54,267 nt of DNA from Prevotella sp. (GTDB taxonomy: Bacteria > Bacteroidota > Bacteroidia > Bacteroidales > Bacteroidaceae). The stretch spans positions 1 through 54,267 of the forward strand of contig JAFULM010000042.1 in assembly GCA_017483185.1 (NCBI GenBank), given 5' to 3'. The notes beneath the pieces were generated by a model. That model saw only the letters and a list, made by a program, of their open reading frames with translations, was not told where the DNA came from and searched no databases. The translations under genes and the position numbers were made by a program. Below are positions 27,785 through 35,489 of the stretch, one piece after another; the stretch's first letter is position 1, and each line of letters opens with the position of its first letter.

Positions 27785-28362
27785 ACTTCAAGGAATGATA
27801 ATATGTTGTCAACGACTTTTGCCGCTCTTGCCGGATTGAATGACTCCATGCCTGTCATCTTTGATGATTTCATCATCGCCGCATACGAGAATCCGTTGTT
27901 GCCCACACTGACAGAAGCTATTCTTTTTCCTTTTGCGGACAACAGAAAGGTGCCGTTGGGGCTTGGGAACAGATTCCATGAACGCAGTTGAGAGCCGGTC
28001 AGCTGCGATAACAGAGATTTCATATTGCGATATGACTCCGCTTCCATCGGATGGGCGTCATATCCGTCCCATCCTTGTGTGTTGAGGTCTGCATACAACT
28101 GTTCGAGACGCTTCAGCATGTTCGATTTGACGTTGAACTCTTCCTTAAACATGTTTGCCGTAGATTCGGACAGGGCAAGTTGAGTCTCTTTTGAATCATA
28201 GGCAGATATGCCGGTCTCGGCCGGAATGGCTTGTCCGCAAGCCTCCGGCAGCCCCGCCGTCAAGGCAAATGCGCATGACATCGTGTAGACTAAAGCCTTT
28301 CGCCCGTTCCCACCTGATTTTTTCAGGGGCTCTTCTATCTGAAACTTTGGCTTTTCCATCAT
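27781..28362 (-). CDS. Second gene of an unassigned three-gene cassette
   Basis: 193 residues. A polar N terminus (1-22) precedes one hydrophobic segment (ALVYTMSCAFALTAGLPEA, about 23-42) that could be a membrane anchor or export signal. The C-terminal half holds GWDGYDAHPMEAES (about 95) and LFPSPNGTFLLSAKGKRIASV (about 133). W-D-G-Y-[DG]-A followed by a P-x-x-G-hydrophobic strand is a pattern I associate with partners of TIGR04255 proteins. ATGA overlaps on both sides join it to its neighbours. No known function. Confidence 0.65.
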   Translation of the reverse strand: MMEKPKFQIEEPLKKSGGNGRKALVYTMSCAFALTAGLPEACGQAIPAETGISAYDSKETQLALSESTANMFKEEFNVKSNMLKRLEQLYADLNTQGWDGYDAHPMEAESYRNMKSLLSQLTGSQLRSWNLFPSPNGTFLLSAKGKRIASVSVGNNGFSYAAMMKSSKMTGMESFNPARAAKVVDNILSFLEV

Positions 28363-29093
28363 TGTTTTTCCATTAAGGCAATCACGTCATCAGAGACCAT
28401 GTCATGGAACGCTCCATAGATCACGTCGTTCAACGTCGAGGCGTATTGCAGGAGGTCGCGTGCCGGGACGTCTTTTGCCTCTGCGACCAAATCCAATGTA
28501 AGGACTATATGTTCATTGTCAACAATCTCGGCTGAGAATATGACCTTAAGACTCCCGCCCTCCAGGCCGAGATTTGCCTCGCGGCTCAGTTTCACAGGCC
28601 AAGGGCCATCGGGCACTTCGATGCTGGTGATGTCATGTATGTTCTTTTCCTTGAACGTGTATAGGATGGCCTCCTTGTATACGCTCAGCGCGTTTTCGGT
28701 ATTTATTTTCCACTGATTGCGCTTTGTCAGACTCAAAGTCTTTAGTTCATCAACTTTTCTTATACTCAGGAACGTTCCGATCTTTCCTAAATCAGGCAGC
28801 ATCGTACTTGCAAATGACTTGTAGCTTTTTGCGTCTATACTGACAGACGCTGCACCGGTTGAGAAGGAGAAAGAAAGGCCGTTGTCTTTCGATGCCACCG
28901 TTATAGTGGTAAGTTCCTTATCATCCTGAGGCTTAAAGAGAACATTGAAATTGTCCTTGAAGTATGAGACCAATCCCTGCGCATCGGCAGACAATGGTTT
29001 GTCCGCAAACGACACGCCAGCAGAGACATTAAGCAGGAAAGTTCTGTTATAAACTTTATGCTCGTGATTGTTGTATGGATTATTCAAGGCCAT
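28359..29093 (-). CDS. First gene of an unassigned three-gene cassette (TIGR04255-like?)
   Basis: 244 residues from the ATG at 29093 (MALNNPYNNHEHKVYNRTF); the frame runs on to 29177 but that part overlaps the promoter. The N-terminal half is beta-rich (TFLLNVSAGVSFAD), the rest helix-strand mixed with EVPDGPWPVKLSREANLGLEGG and VLTLDLVAEAKDVPARDLL. Size, beta-rich start and a terminal segment of the type LHDVIYGAFHDMVSDDVIALME recall the sporadically distributed TIGR04255 family, whose role is unknown. A TAACTTTG -7 box with an ATTG 19 bases upstream (29145-29115) fits a promoter for the three-gene unit. Confidence 0.65.
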   Translation of the reverse strand: MALNNPYNNHEHKVYNRTFLLNVSAGVSFADKPLSADAQGLVSYFKDNFNVLFKPQDDKELTTITVASKDNGLSFSFSTGAASVSIDAKSYKSFASTMLPDLGKIGTFLSIRKVDELKTLSLTKRNQWKINTENALSVYKEAILYTFKEKNIHDITSIEVPDGPWPVKLSREANLGLEGGSLKVIFSAEIVDNEHIVLTLDLVAEAKDVPARDLLQYASTLNDVIYGAFHDMVSDDVIALMEKQ

Positions 29094-29114
29094 GATACAT
29101 AGATATGCTGGTTG

Positions 29115-29145
29115 CAAAGTTAACAAAAAAACGTCAAATAGCAAT
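29115..29145 (-). promoter_or_regulatory. Putative promoter of the three-gene cassette
   Basis: On the minus strand ATTG (29145-29142), 19-nt spacer, TAACTTTG (29122-29115), 22 bases before the ATG at 29093. One mismatch to the Bacteroidota consensus. Confidence 0.55.
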
Positions 29146-29482
29146 GGCATGGTCAGACGTACTTTTCTAAAAAACACAAAAAGCCGACGTCACAGGCTTG
29201 GATTATCTAAAAATCTGCAAAAATCTGATGGTTGCTCGTTGAGGATAATCTGCTTGAAATCAGACTGTTATGTTCGTACATCCCGCCCTGCGTCCCGCGA
29301 CTCCGAAATCGAGTTGTTGGGAAAATGGTCGGTCGTAACGGCCGTGTTTCGGCTGTTGTCAAAGGGCTAAACAGTGAGCCGGGAGGCCCTTACGGGTGGC
29401 AAAACCGGGGGCTGACACGGGGAAAATGACGGGAAAAAGGGGTGGATGTGGCGAAATTCGGAAAAAAGCGGACAAAGCGATC

Positions 29483-29529
29483 GCAAAACTCGAGAATTTC
29501 GGACCGCGGCGTTTTTATTTTCAAATTCT
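29483..29529 (+). repeat. 47-bp repeat shared with 39319-39365
   Basis: Starts GCAAAACTCG and ends ATTTTCAAATTCT. Aligned without gaps, 36 of 47 positions match the copy at 39319-39365. Confidence 0.6.
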
Positions 29530-29630
29530 CGAGTTTTGAGCGTGCAACCGTAACATACTGGCGGTCAGCCGGATAACCCCTATTTCGAGGCAAGTGTGCA
29601 GTTTCTGACGTCGTTTTTCGCCCGAAAACG

Positions 29631-29743
29631 CTTGCCGTAAGGCCCTCCCGGCATCGCAACAAGCATACCGTTGTCCTCCAACGGGGCTGCCGCTGCAATG
29701 CAACGGCGGCCCCGTTGCAACCCCGGGAGGGCCTTACGGCAAG
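29631..29743. repeat. GC-rich palindrome, CTTGCCGTAAGG family
   Basis: Perfect 21-nt arms, CTTGCCGTAAGG... (29631-29651) and its complement (29723-29743). The inside holds further self-complementary text around CAACGGGGC. A related sequence is at 39131-39241 (GCAACGGGGCTG, GGGCCC, CCTTACGGCAAGAC). Confidence 0.75.
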
Positions 29744-29948
29744 ACGGCGGAGATTTTTCGGTGACAAAACGGGCATGAAAATGCAAAATCCCGCCGGCCG
29801 CGTCTCAATTTTGAAAGTGCCGAAATTCAGAATTTTCAGGACATAATGATGTCTCGACGGCATATATGGGAACTGTATGGCGATGAGGCTTTCTTGCGAT
29901 TGGGATAGAGGGATGGAGGGATGGAGGGTGGAGGAGGTGCGGAGTTAT

Positions 29949-30145
29949 GAGGGTGTATCAAAATGCAGGGGAAGCACATTGTAGGGACATATTTTTCGCT
30001 ATGCTCAACAACTTGTCTTGTATTTGTCCGCCTGTAACGTGTTGATATTCAATGGACGTTTGGCGGACAAATACAAGACGAGTTGTTGAGCATAGCGAAA
30101 AATATGTCCCTACCAAGCATCATGTGCCCATTTTGATACACCCTC
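29949..30145. repeat. Nested palindromic element with 17-bp terminal repeats
   Basis: Outer perfect 17-bp repeats GAGGGTGTATCAAAATG (29949-29965) and its complement (30129-30145). Inner 52-nt arms 29981-30032 and 30062-30113, one mismatch, 29-nt loop. Modules: GTAGGGACATA, TCGCTATGCTCAACAAC and GTCTTGTATTTGTCCGC. No coding capacity. Two-tier build like 8385-8532; no target duplication is obvious. Confidence 0.8.
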
Positions 30146-30251
30146 TTAGATAAGTTGCATGATATGTCGCCGCAGTTGTGTGTCTGTGGTGCTTCTTTCC
30201 GCCGCCGGAAGTATTGGCGTGGCGGTTAGTGACGGGCATCATTATAAAGCA

Positions 30252-30283
30252 AATGAGGCTGACACCACCGTGTCAGCCTCATT
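30252..30283 (-). terminator. Terminator-like hairpin downstream of the DUF2795 gene
   Basis: Arms AATGAGGCTGACA (30252-30264) and TGTCAGCCTCATT (30271-30283), six-base loop, 39 bp past the stop of the minus-strand gene. Confidence 0.65.
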
Positions 30284-30321
30284 ATCTGGATTTCCGGAAT
30301 GGTTGATTTCGGAATGAATAA

Positions 30322-30543
30322 TCAATATTCGTCCTCGTTGAAGAGGAAGTCTTCTTTGGTCGGGTAGTCCGGCCAGATGTCTTCTATACTTTCGTAGACG
30401 TCACCTTCGTCCTCGATTTCCTGCAGGTTCTCCAGTACTTCGAGGGGTGCGCCGGAGCGGGTTGCGTAGTCTATCAGCTCGTCTTTGGTGGCGGGCCAGG
30501 GTGCATCTTCCAGTTTGGAAGCCAATTCAAGTGTCCAATACAT
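30322..30543 (-). CDS. DUF2795 small acidic protein
   Basis: 73 residues, strongly acidic: YWTLELASKLEDAPWPATKDELIDYATRSGAP, then VLENLQEIEDEGDVYESIEDIWPDYPTKEDFLFNEDEY. This is the DUF2795 family, very conserved in Bacteroidota, thought from its size to be a regulator or protein-binding partner, function unknown. A TACTTTTG -7 box (30586-30579) lies 36 bases before the ATG, so it has its own promoter although it follows the adenosyltransferase gene by 55 bp. Confidence 0.9.
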   Translation of the reverse strand: MYWTLELASKLEDAPWPATKDELIDYATRSGAPLEVLENLQEIEDEGDVYESIEDIWPDYPTKEDFLFNEDEY

Positions 30544-30578
30544 AGTCGTTATGTTTTAATCAGTTATCAATGTTGGCG

Positions 30579-30586
30579 CAAAAGTA
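30579..30586 (-). promoter_or_regulatory. Putative -7 box of the DUF2795 gene
   Basis: TACTTTTG on the minus strand; a CTTG lies 19 bases upstream (30609-30606) in place of TTTG. Confidence 0.5.
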
Positions 30587-30598
30587 ATTAAATAATTC

Positions 30599-31183
30599 TT
30601 ATTTACAAGGGTTATGCCATATTTTTTCACTCTCTCCGGCCATAAAATTGAGTTTTTTAGCTAAAACGAAGAGGTAGTCGGACAATCTGTTCAGGTAAGT
30701 CTGTATCTCCGGGCCTACTTCGGCTTCGGCGGCAAGTGCTACGACGCGGCGTTCGGCGCGGCGGCAGACGGTGCGGCAGATGTGGGCCTGTGCGGCGGCG
30801 ATGGTGCCTCCGGGGAGGACAAACCCTTGGGCTTCGGGGAGCATTGCGAGCGCGTGGTCTATCTCGTCTTCGAGTCGGGTGATGGCGTCTTCGGGCAGAC
30901 GGGCGGAGGGGTAGAGGGGTGTCTGGGAGAGGTCGGTGGCCAGGTGGGTGCCGATGTTGAAGAGGATGGACTGGATCTGCTCTATTGTCCGGCGGTCGTC
31001 GCCGTCGGGGAGGTTTTTGTCGCCGGCGGGGAGGTGGGCGGCGAGGAGTCCGAGGTGGGAGTTGAGCTCGTCAACGGTGCCGTAGGCTTCGAGCCGGATG
31101 TCGGCTTTTCCGATGCGGATGCCGCCGACAAGGCTTGTCGTTCCTTTGTCGCCGGTTCGGGTGTAGACTTTGGTTATCTTCAT
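30599..31183 (-). CDS. Cob(I)yrinic acid a,c-diamide adenosyltransferase (PduO type)
   Basis: 194 residues. It transfers the adenosyl group of ATP to reduced cobalamin, giving coenzyme B12. Signatures: the N-terminal ATP loop TRTGDKGTTSLVGG, VDELNSHLG, and the helix LPGGTIAAAQAHICRTVCRRAERR; ending LSDYLFVLAKKLN. Length fits the family. It follows the methyltransferase-like gene by about 85 bp, with no B12 biosynthesis genes seen here. Confidence 0.95.
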   Translation of the reverse strand: MKITKVYTRTGDKGTTSLVGGIRIGKADIRLEAYGTVDELNSHLGLLAAHLPAGDKNLPDGDDRRTIEQIQSILFNIGTHLATDLSQTPLYPSARLPEDAITRLEDEIDHALAMLPEAQGFVLPGGTIAAAQAHICRTVCRRAERRVVALAAEAEVGPEIQTYLNRLSDYLFVLAKKLNFMAGESEKIWHNPCK

Positions 31184-31268
31184 GTTGTTGATGGGTGGTT
31201 TTTTATGGGAGGTTATGGGAGGGATGGGAGGATATGGGAGGTTATGGGTGGGATGGGAGATCGCCGGA

Positions 31269-31865
31269 CTAAAAGCAGACGGTGTAGTGCTGCGGATAGC
31301 GGTTGGGCGGGAAGAGGATCAGGCCGGCGTAGTGGAGATCGAAGGTGATGACGGCGTGTTTGTCCTGCCGTATGCTGCGCCAGAAGGCGCGTGTGGCGCG
31401 GTTGCGGTTGATGCCTTCGAGGATGACGATGGAGCCGGGACGGGCTGTGGCGATGGCGTTGCGGGTGATGGCGGCATAGCCGTCGGTGTGGGTTGTGTCG
31501 TCGGAGATGGTGATGCGGAGCATGTCGGCACGGGATATGTCGGCTGTGTCGTGGGTTATGACGGCGCGGCGGCATCCGGCGTGCATGTATGCGGCGTATG
31601 CGTCGGTGGCCGGCCGGATGTCGGCGATGAGGGCGGGCTGGAGGTGGTTGGCTATGCGGAAGTAGAGACGGCCGAGACGATGGGCGAGGGGACCGGCGTC
31701 GGGCATGGCGCGGCGGAGGCCGGTGTAGGCGTAGTAGGGGTAGTGTTCGTTGATGACATAGCGGATGAAGCTGTAGTCGGACGGCGACTGGACGCCGAAA
31801 CCTCTGCAGCGGTGGAATCTGGTCAGCCAGATATATATGCGGCTTGCATGATATGTCATCTTCAT
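31269..31865 (-). CDS. Methyltransferase-like conserved Bacteroidales protein
   Basis: 198 residues from the ATG at 31865 (an upstream in-frame ATG at 31892 adds a basic tail of nine). The N-terminal motif FHRCRGFGVQSPSDYSFIRYVINEHYPYY resembles the H-G-V-H-S-P-F start of a class I SAM-methyltransferase-like family in Bacteroidota, and later segments (IVILEGINRNRATRAFW, VITFDLHYAGLILF) match the C-terminal strands of an O-methyltransferase fold. The usual glycine-rich SAM loop is weak, so it may be inactive. Rich in Arg and Ala. Confidence in the family moderate. Confidence 0.65.
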   Translation of the reverse strand: MKMTYHASRIYIWLTRFHRCRGFGVQSPSDYSFIRYVINEHYPYYAYTGLRRAMPDAGPLAHRLGRLYFRIANHLQPALIADIRPATDAYAAYMHAGCRRAVITHDTADISRADMLRITISDDTTHTDGYAAITRNAIATARPGSIVILEGINRNRATRAFWRSIRQDKHAVITFDLHYAGLILFPPNRYPQHYTVCF

Positions 31866-31943
31866 AGTCTTGTGGCGGTGGCGTGCTTTCACCTTGATTA
31901 TATATGTGTCTTCACCTTAATTATATGCGCGACTTGACGGAAA

Positions 31944-32026
31944 AGGGACATATCCTTGTGGCGGCATTGTCACCGGCGACTGACGGTCAGCGCCCGGTCG
32001 GTGTGTCGACGCAAGGGTATGTCCCT
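31944..32026. repeat. Short palindromic element, AGGGACATA type
   Basis: 15-nt arms AGGGACATATCCTTG (31944-31958) and CAAGGGTATGTCCCT (32012-32026), one mismatch, with a small inner hairpin CTGAC-G-GTCAG. It lies 56 bp past the stop of the barrel gene (minus strand) and may act as its terminator. Same end module as 29981 and 54232. Confidence 0.7.
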
Positions 32027-32082
32027 GTTGGTTGTTTATGCAGTGTCACGCATCCTTGTGCTGATGAATGACGGGCTTGTTA

Positions 32083-32697
32083 TCAGAAGTAGTAGGCGGC
32101 TGAAACCTGCCATGAGTTCATGCGGCTGCCCTTTGAAAAGATTTGGTTGCCGGCTGCGTCGATGACGTTGAATTCGCCTGTCTTGCCGCAGGCGATGTTG
32201 TATGTCGCTCCGATCTCGAACTTGCTCAACAGTGTGACGCCGGCGCCGACGTTGACGCTGAAGTTTGACTTCTTCAGCTCGAAGCCTCCGGCTCCTTCTT
32301 CGTCGACATAGCTGAACACGTTTTTGTCACCGATGTTGTAGCCGAACTGTGGACCGGCAGCCAGATAGATGGCGGCCAGACTGCTCAGACCGAACGTATA
32401 GCGCACGTTGATCGGGACGTTGATGCTGCGCAGCGACACTTTCTTTTCGTCGAGTTTTGCGTCACGCTGGTCGTAGAGAGCCGAAGCGTCGATACCCAAT
32501 CCCACGATGGGCAGGGTGACCTTGATGGTCGGACCGACGAAAAATCCGGTTTTGTTGGACGGGTCCACAACTTCCTTGCTGAGGCTCATGTCGGTCACGT
32601 TGAGACCTCCTTTGAGACCGAACTTGACCTGTGCCTGTGACGGAGCGGCCGTGAGCAGGGCTACGATGAACATGAATGTGGTAAAAACTTTCTTCAT
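32083..32697 (-). CDS. Outer-membrane beta-barrel protein (PorT/OMP_b-brl_2 type)
   Basis: 204 residues with a signal peptide (ending PSQAQ). The mature part is a series of alternating amphipathic strands: VKFGLKGGLNVTDMSL, TGFFVGPTIKVTLP, AIYLAAGPQFGYNIG, FSVNVGAGVTLLSKFEIGATY, ending with the aromatic SWQVSAAYYF, as in outer-membrane barrels with a terminal Phe. This is the small PorT-like/OMP_b-brl_2 barrel family. It starts 45 bp after gldN on the same strand and may be part of the T9SS transcript. A role in T9SS assembly is suggested by position only. Confidence 0.85.
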   Translation of the reverse strand: MKKVFTTFMFIVALLTAAPSQAQVKFGLKGGLNVTDMSLSKEVVDPSNKTGFFVGPTIKVTLPIVGLGIDASALYDQRDAKLDEKKVSLRSINVPINVRYTFGLSSLAAIYLAAGPQFGYNIGDKNVFSYVDEEGAGGFELKKSNFSVNVGAGVTLLSKFEIGATYNIACGKTGEFNVIDAAGNQIFSKGSRMNSWQVSAAYYF

Positions 32698-32742
32698 AAG
32701 CGTTTCGTTATTAATTGATTGTAAAAATAGAGTGGTCTCTCA

Positions 32743-33777
32743 TCAGTGTCTTTGACGTCTTACCGACACGCGCGGGGCACTTCCTCCGCCTGACGATACG
32801 CGCGACTTGGGAGCTTTGGCCACCTTTGTCGTGGCACGGCGGTTGCGCTTCGCGGCTTTTGCGGCGGCCTTGGCGGCCTTCGGGTCGAGACGTGCTATGC
32901 TGTCGAGCGAGTCCTTCTTTTCCGGCATGCCGAAGATGTTTTTCTCAAATGCTTGCAGTTCGGCTTCGATGCGGCGTTGCTCTTTCGTCATGGCCGAGTC
33001 GGTCGTGCAATACTGGGCGAGCGTGCGGCCGAGCATGTTGTTGGTCTTGTAGATCTTGCCGTCGTAGCGGTTGAGCGTGAAAAAGTCGTTCATCGTCATG
33101 ACCGAGGCATTGTTCAGATTGCTCGTCATCACGGTCTGGCGGTTCAGATAGGGTTCCAAGTCGCTGTAACGGACCCAAAACAGGGGATATTTGGCTGCCT
33201 CGCCGCCGAAATCGTCCTCTCTCATCATCACCGGACAGAGGGCTATCACCTTGCGGTGGAACGTGGAGTTGGCCTGGTCGTAGTATGCGCTCTCCTTCAG
33301 GTAGTAGAGCTTCACCTCGGCCGATGGTATGTCGCTGTTGTCTACGCGCAGTCTGTTGTTCTTCGACTCATAGTAGATGTGATAGTTGTCGAGGATGGTC
33401 TTCATGTTCACGCGCGCCGAGTCGGTGAACGCCTCGTTGCCGTCCAACCGATATTCAAAGACCGGGATGTAGCCTCCCAAGGCCAGTTTGAAGATGTAGG
33501 TGAACAGGTTCAGCTGTCTGTCGATGGGCTCGACGGGGTAGTAGAGGCCGGAGTTGGCATCCGTGTTGAGGTCTACCTCGCGATAGATGTCCCTGCGCCA
33601 CACCACGTCGGATGGCATGTCGATGGCCGTGGGGAACATGATCTGCGCGCGGCGTGTCATCTGTTGTCCCGCAGTCTGTGCGTTCTTCTGCGCGGCGGCG
33701 TTGCGGCGGGCCTTCGGTTGTGCATAGGCCGAGATGCCGGCGAGCGCTATGGTCAATATCAACAAAAGTCTTCTCAT
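32743..33777 (-). CDS. gldN: T9SS protein GldN/PorN
   Basis: 344 residues with signal peptide (ending SAYAQ). GldN forms the periplasmic ring of the type IX secretion core with GldK. Seen: DVVWRRDIYREVDLNTDANSGLYYP (about 58), GGYIPVFEYRLDG, LYYLKESAYYDQANSTFHRKV and ALCPVMMREDD. The C-terminal 45 residues are a basic Ala/Lys/Arg tail (KAAKAAAKAAKRNRR... RVSVRRQRH), longer than I expect for the family. Last gene of porP-gldK-gldL-gldM-gldN. Confidence 0.93.
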   Translation of the reverse strand: MRRLLLILTIALAGISAYAQPKARRNAAAQKNAQTAGQQMTRRAQIMFPTAIDMPSDVVWRRDIYREVDLNTDANSGLYYPVEPIDRQLNLFTYIFKLALGGYIPVFEYRLDGNEAFTDSARVNMKTILDNYHIYYESKNNRLRVDNSDIPSAEVKLYYLKESAYYDQANSTFHRKVIALCPVMMREDDFGGEAAKYPLFWVRYSDLEPYLNRQTVMTSNLNNASVMTMNDFFTLNRYDGKIYKTNNMLGRTLAQYCTTDSAMTKEQRRIEAELQAFEKNIFGMPEKKDSLDSIARLDPKAAKAAAKAAKRNRRATTKVAKAPKSRVSSGGGSAPRVSVRRQRH

Positions 33778-33822
33778 ATCTCTTATGCTTGTTTTCGTTT
33801 GTATTTCACAATCCCATCGTTG

Positions 33823-35388
33823 TTATTTCACTATCACTTCCATCGACGCTTTCAGCTTGCGCTGTATTCCGTCGGGGCCTACAGCCGTGATGCCGGAGAT
33901 GTAGAAGCGGCGGTTGCGTGTGAGTTTGCGGAACGTCTCCTTCTGTCGTGCGGAGAAACGGTCGCCCTCGCTGACCATCGGAACGGCGTTGCCCATGTTG
34001 TCGAAGAACACCGTCTCGAAGCTGACGACGCGGAACGCTATGTCCAGTATGCCGTCGTCGATGGCCGCGCCGATGCCGCCGGCCCCCATCAGCTGCGCCT
34101 TGGCGAGTCCGCCGCCCGTATATCGGGTCGGATTGCCGTGTTCGTCGGCCATCGCGATGTAGGGTGCGGGGTCGGGGAGCTTGCGCACACGGAATGTGTA
34201 CTGTCCCATCTGCTGTGTCCGTCCCGTGTTCGTCGATGTCACGGTGATGGTCACGTCCTTGCCCACGGCGGCCGGTCTGGCTATGTAGCGGCCTGGGCCG
34301 ACGGGCTGGAGAGCGCCTCCTGTCATGATGGCCTGCACCTTGTTGAGCGGCACGCCGGGCACACTGATGCTGATCGGGTTGCTGTATCCGGCGTAGAGGA
34401 CGTTCATGAGGTCGGCCGAAACGGTCGCGCTGGGGTCCACCACTGTATATTTCTGGCTGAAGTCGCGGCGTATGCGCTCGCCTCCACCGTTGACCATCTC
34501 GATGTGTCCGGCCAGAGTGAAGTCTCCGGTGCGGCCGCAGATGGTCTCATAGAGACCGTTGGTGAGGTTCACTTTGCGGTCACCTATATATATGTCGGGC
34601 ACCTGTGTCGTGTCGACGGCGGCCATGACGATGTGCGCCGAGAACTTGTCGCCGCGCACGATGGTCTGAGAGTTGGGTATGACGAAGGCGTTGAGAGCGT
34701 TGACGCGGATATCCTTGACGTCGATGTTGGACACTAACGTGTGGAGCACTTCGCCTTCGGCGTAGCGTATGTCGCTCTGCAACTTCGACAGCAGGGTCAC
34801 GGCCGCGGCCACGGGCATGCCCTCGAACATGTATTCCTGCCAGTTCTTGCCCATTGCCACGGCATTGCGCGGTATGCGGGTAGACAGGTTGTCGGCGATG
34901 ATAGCCCTGCGGGTGCTGTCCGGAACCATCGTCAGGATGCGGTCGCGGAATGAGTTTATCGCTTTATAGAGAGCCTCGCCGCGTCCCCGTCCCGGTGCGA
35001 GCATGACCTGGGTTGCCGCCTCAAGGTCCTCCTTGTTGACGATGTTGGCCACGTCGGCCTTCTTTCCGTCAGCCTCGCGGACGATTGCCAGTTTCAGTTC
35101 GCCGGCTAAGTTGTAGAGTGAGTCGCTCATCCGCTTGACCTCCTGCGCTTTGTCGAACCACATCTTCACCTTTGCGGGGTTGGCCTTCATCTGCGCTTCA
35201 AAGTCGTCATATATCACCCGGTTCTCTTTCGTGGAGCTGGCTGTGGTGCGGTTGAGGCTTTCCTCCACGATGGAGAAGCCGTTGAGCACCTCCGTGGAGA
35301 CGTTCAGCGCGAGCATTGCCATGAGGACGACATACATCAGGTTGATCATCTTCTGGCGTGGGGATGCCGGTCGTTTCTTTATTGCCAT
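33823..35388 (-). CDS. gldM: T9SS motor protein GldM/PorM
   Basis: 521 residues. GldM pairs with GldL as the proton-driven motor; its large periplasmic part reaches the GldK/GldN ring. Seen: a cytoplasmic start rich in Arg/Lys (AIKKRPASPRQKMINLMYV), one transmembrane helix (LMYVVLMAMLALNVS, about 16-30), then four periplasmic domains with PGVPLNKVQAIMTGG and a conserved C-terminal GPDGIQRKLKASMEVIVK. Length is typical. Between gldL and gldM are about 100 bp with 9-bp tandem repeats. Confidence 0.95.
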   Translation of the reverse strand: MAIKKRPASPRQKMINLMYVVLMAMLALNVSTEVLNGFSIVEESLNRTTASSTKENRVIYDDFEAQMKANPAKVKMWFDKAQEVKRMSDSLYNLAGELKLAIVREADGKKADVANIVNKEDLEAATQVMLAPGRGRGEALYKAINSFRDRILTMVPDSTRRAIIADNLSTRIPRNAVAMGKNWQEYMFEGMPVAAAVTLLSKLQSDIRYAEGEVLHTLVSNIDVKDIRVNALNAFVIPNSQTIVRGDKFSAHIVMAAVDTTQVPDIYIGDRKVNLTNGLYETICGRTGDFTLAGHIEMVNGGGERIRRDFSQKYTVVDPSATVSADLMNVLYAGYSNPISISVPGVPLNKVQAIMTGGALQPVGPGRYIARPAAVGKDVTITVTSTNTGRTQQMGQYTFRVRKLPDPAPYIAMADEHGNPTRYTGGGLAKAQLMGAGGIGAAIDDGILDIAFRVVSFETVFFDNMGNAVPMVSEGDRFSARQKETFRKLTRNRRFYISGITAVGPDGIQRKLKASMEVIVK

Positions 35389-35411
35389 AGTTATTTTCTG
35401 TTGTTAGAATC

Positions 35412-35472
35412 CTAAGGGACTTTAAGGTCTTTGAAGTCTTTAAGGTCTTTAAAGTCTTTAAGGTCCTGAAGG
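35412..35472 (-). repeat. 9-bp tandem repeats between gldL and gldM
   Basis: On the minus strand six to seven imperfect 9-nt units of the type CTTAAAGAC / TTTAAAGAC run in succession. No coding frame or hairpin. Position is between the stop of gldL (35490) and start of gldM (35388). Confidence 0.8.
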
Positions 35473-35489
35473 TCTTGACAGTTCTTTTG

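Larger units (their letters stand above)
29146..29945. other. Intergenic: palindromic repeats, no gene
   Basis: About 800 bp with no credible gene. It contains a 15-bp inverted repeat AAAACTCGAGAATTT (29485-29499) / AAATTCTCGAGTTTT (29523-29537), part of a 47-bp segment shared with 39319-39365, and a large palindrome at 29631-29743. GC content swings sharply across it. Confidence 0.7.

Noticed and set aside
29390-29863. Minus-strand open frame of 157 codons in the repeat-rich gap
   Set aside because: It is made of the palindromic repeats, has no start signal or family and is Arg/Ala-biased.
32953-34737. A long plus-strand open frame (594 codons)
   Set aside because: It lies opposite gldN and gldM; the composition (many Val/His/Arg) is that of an antisense shadow and no family matches.
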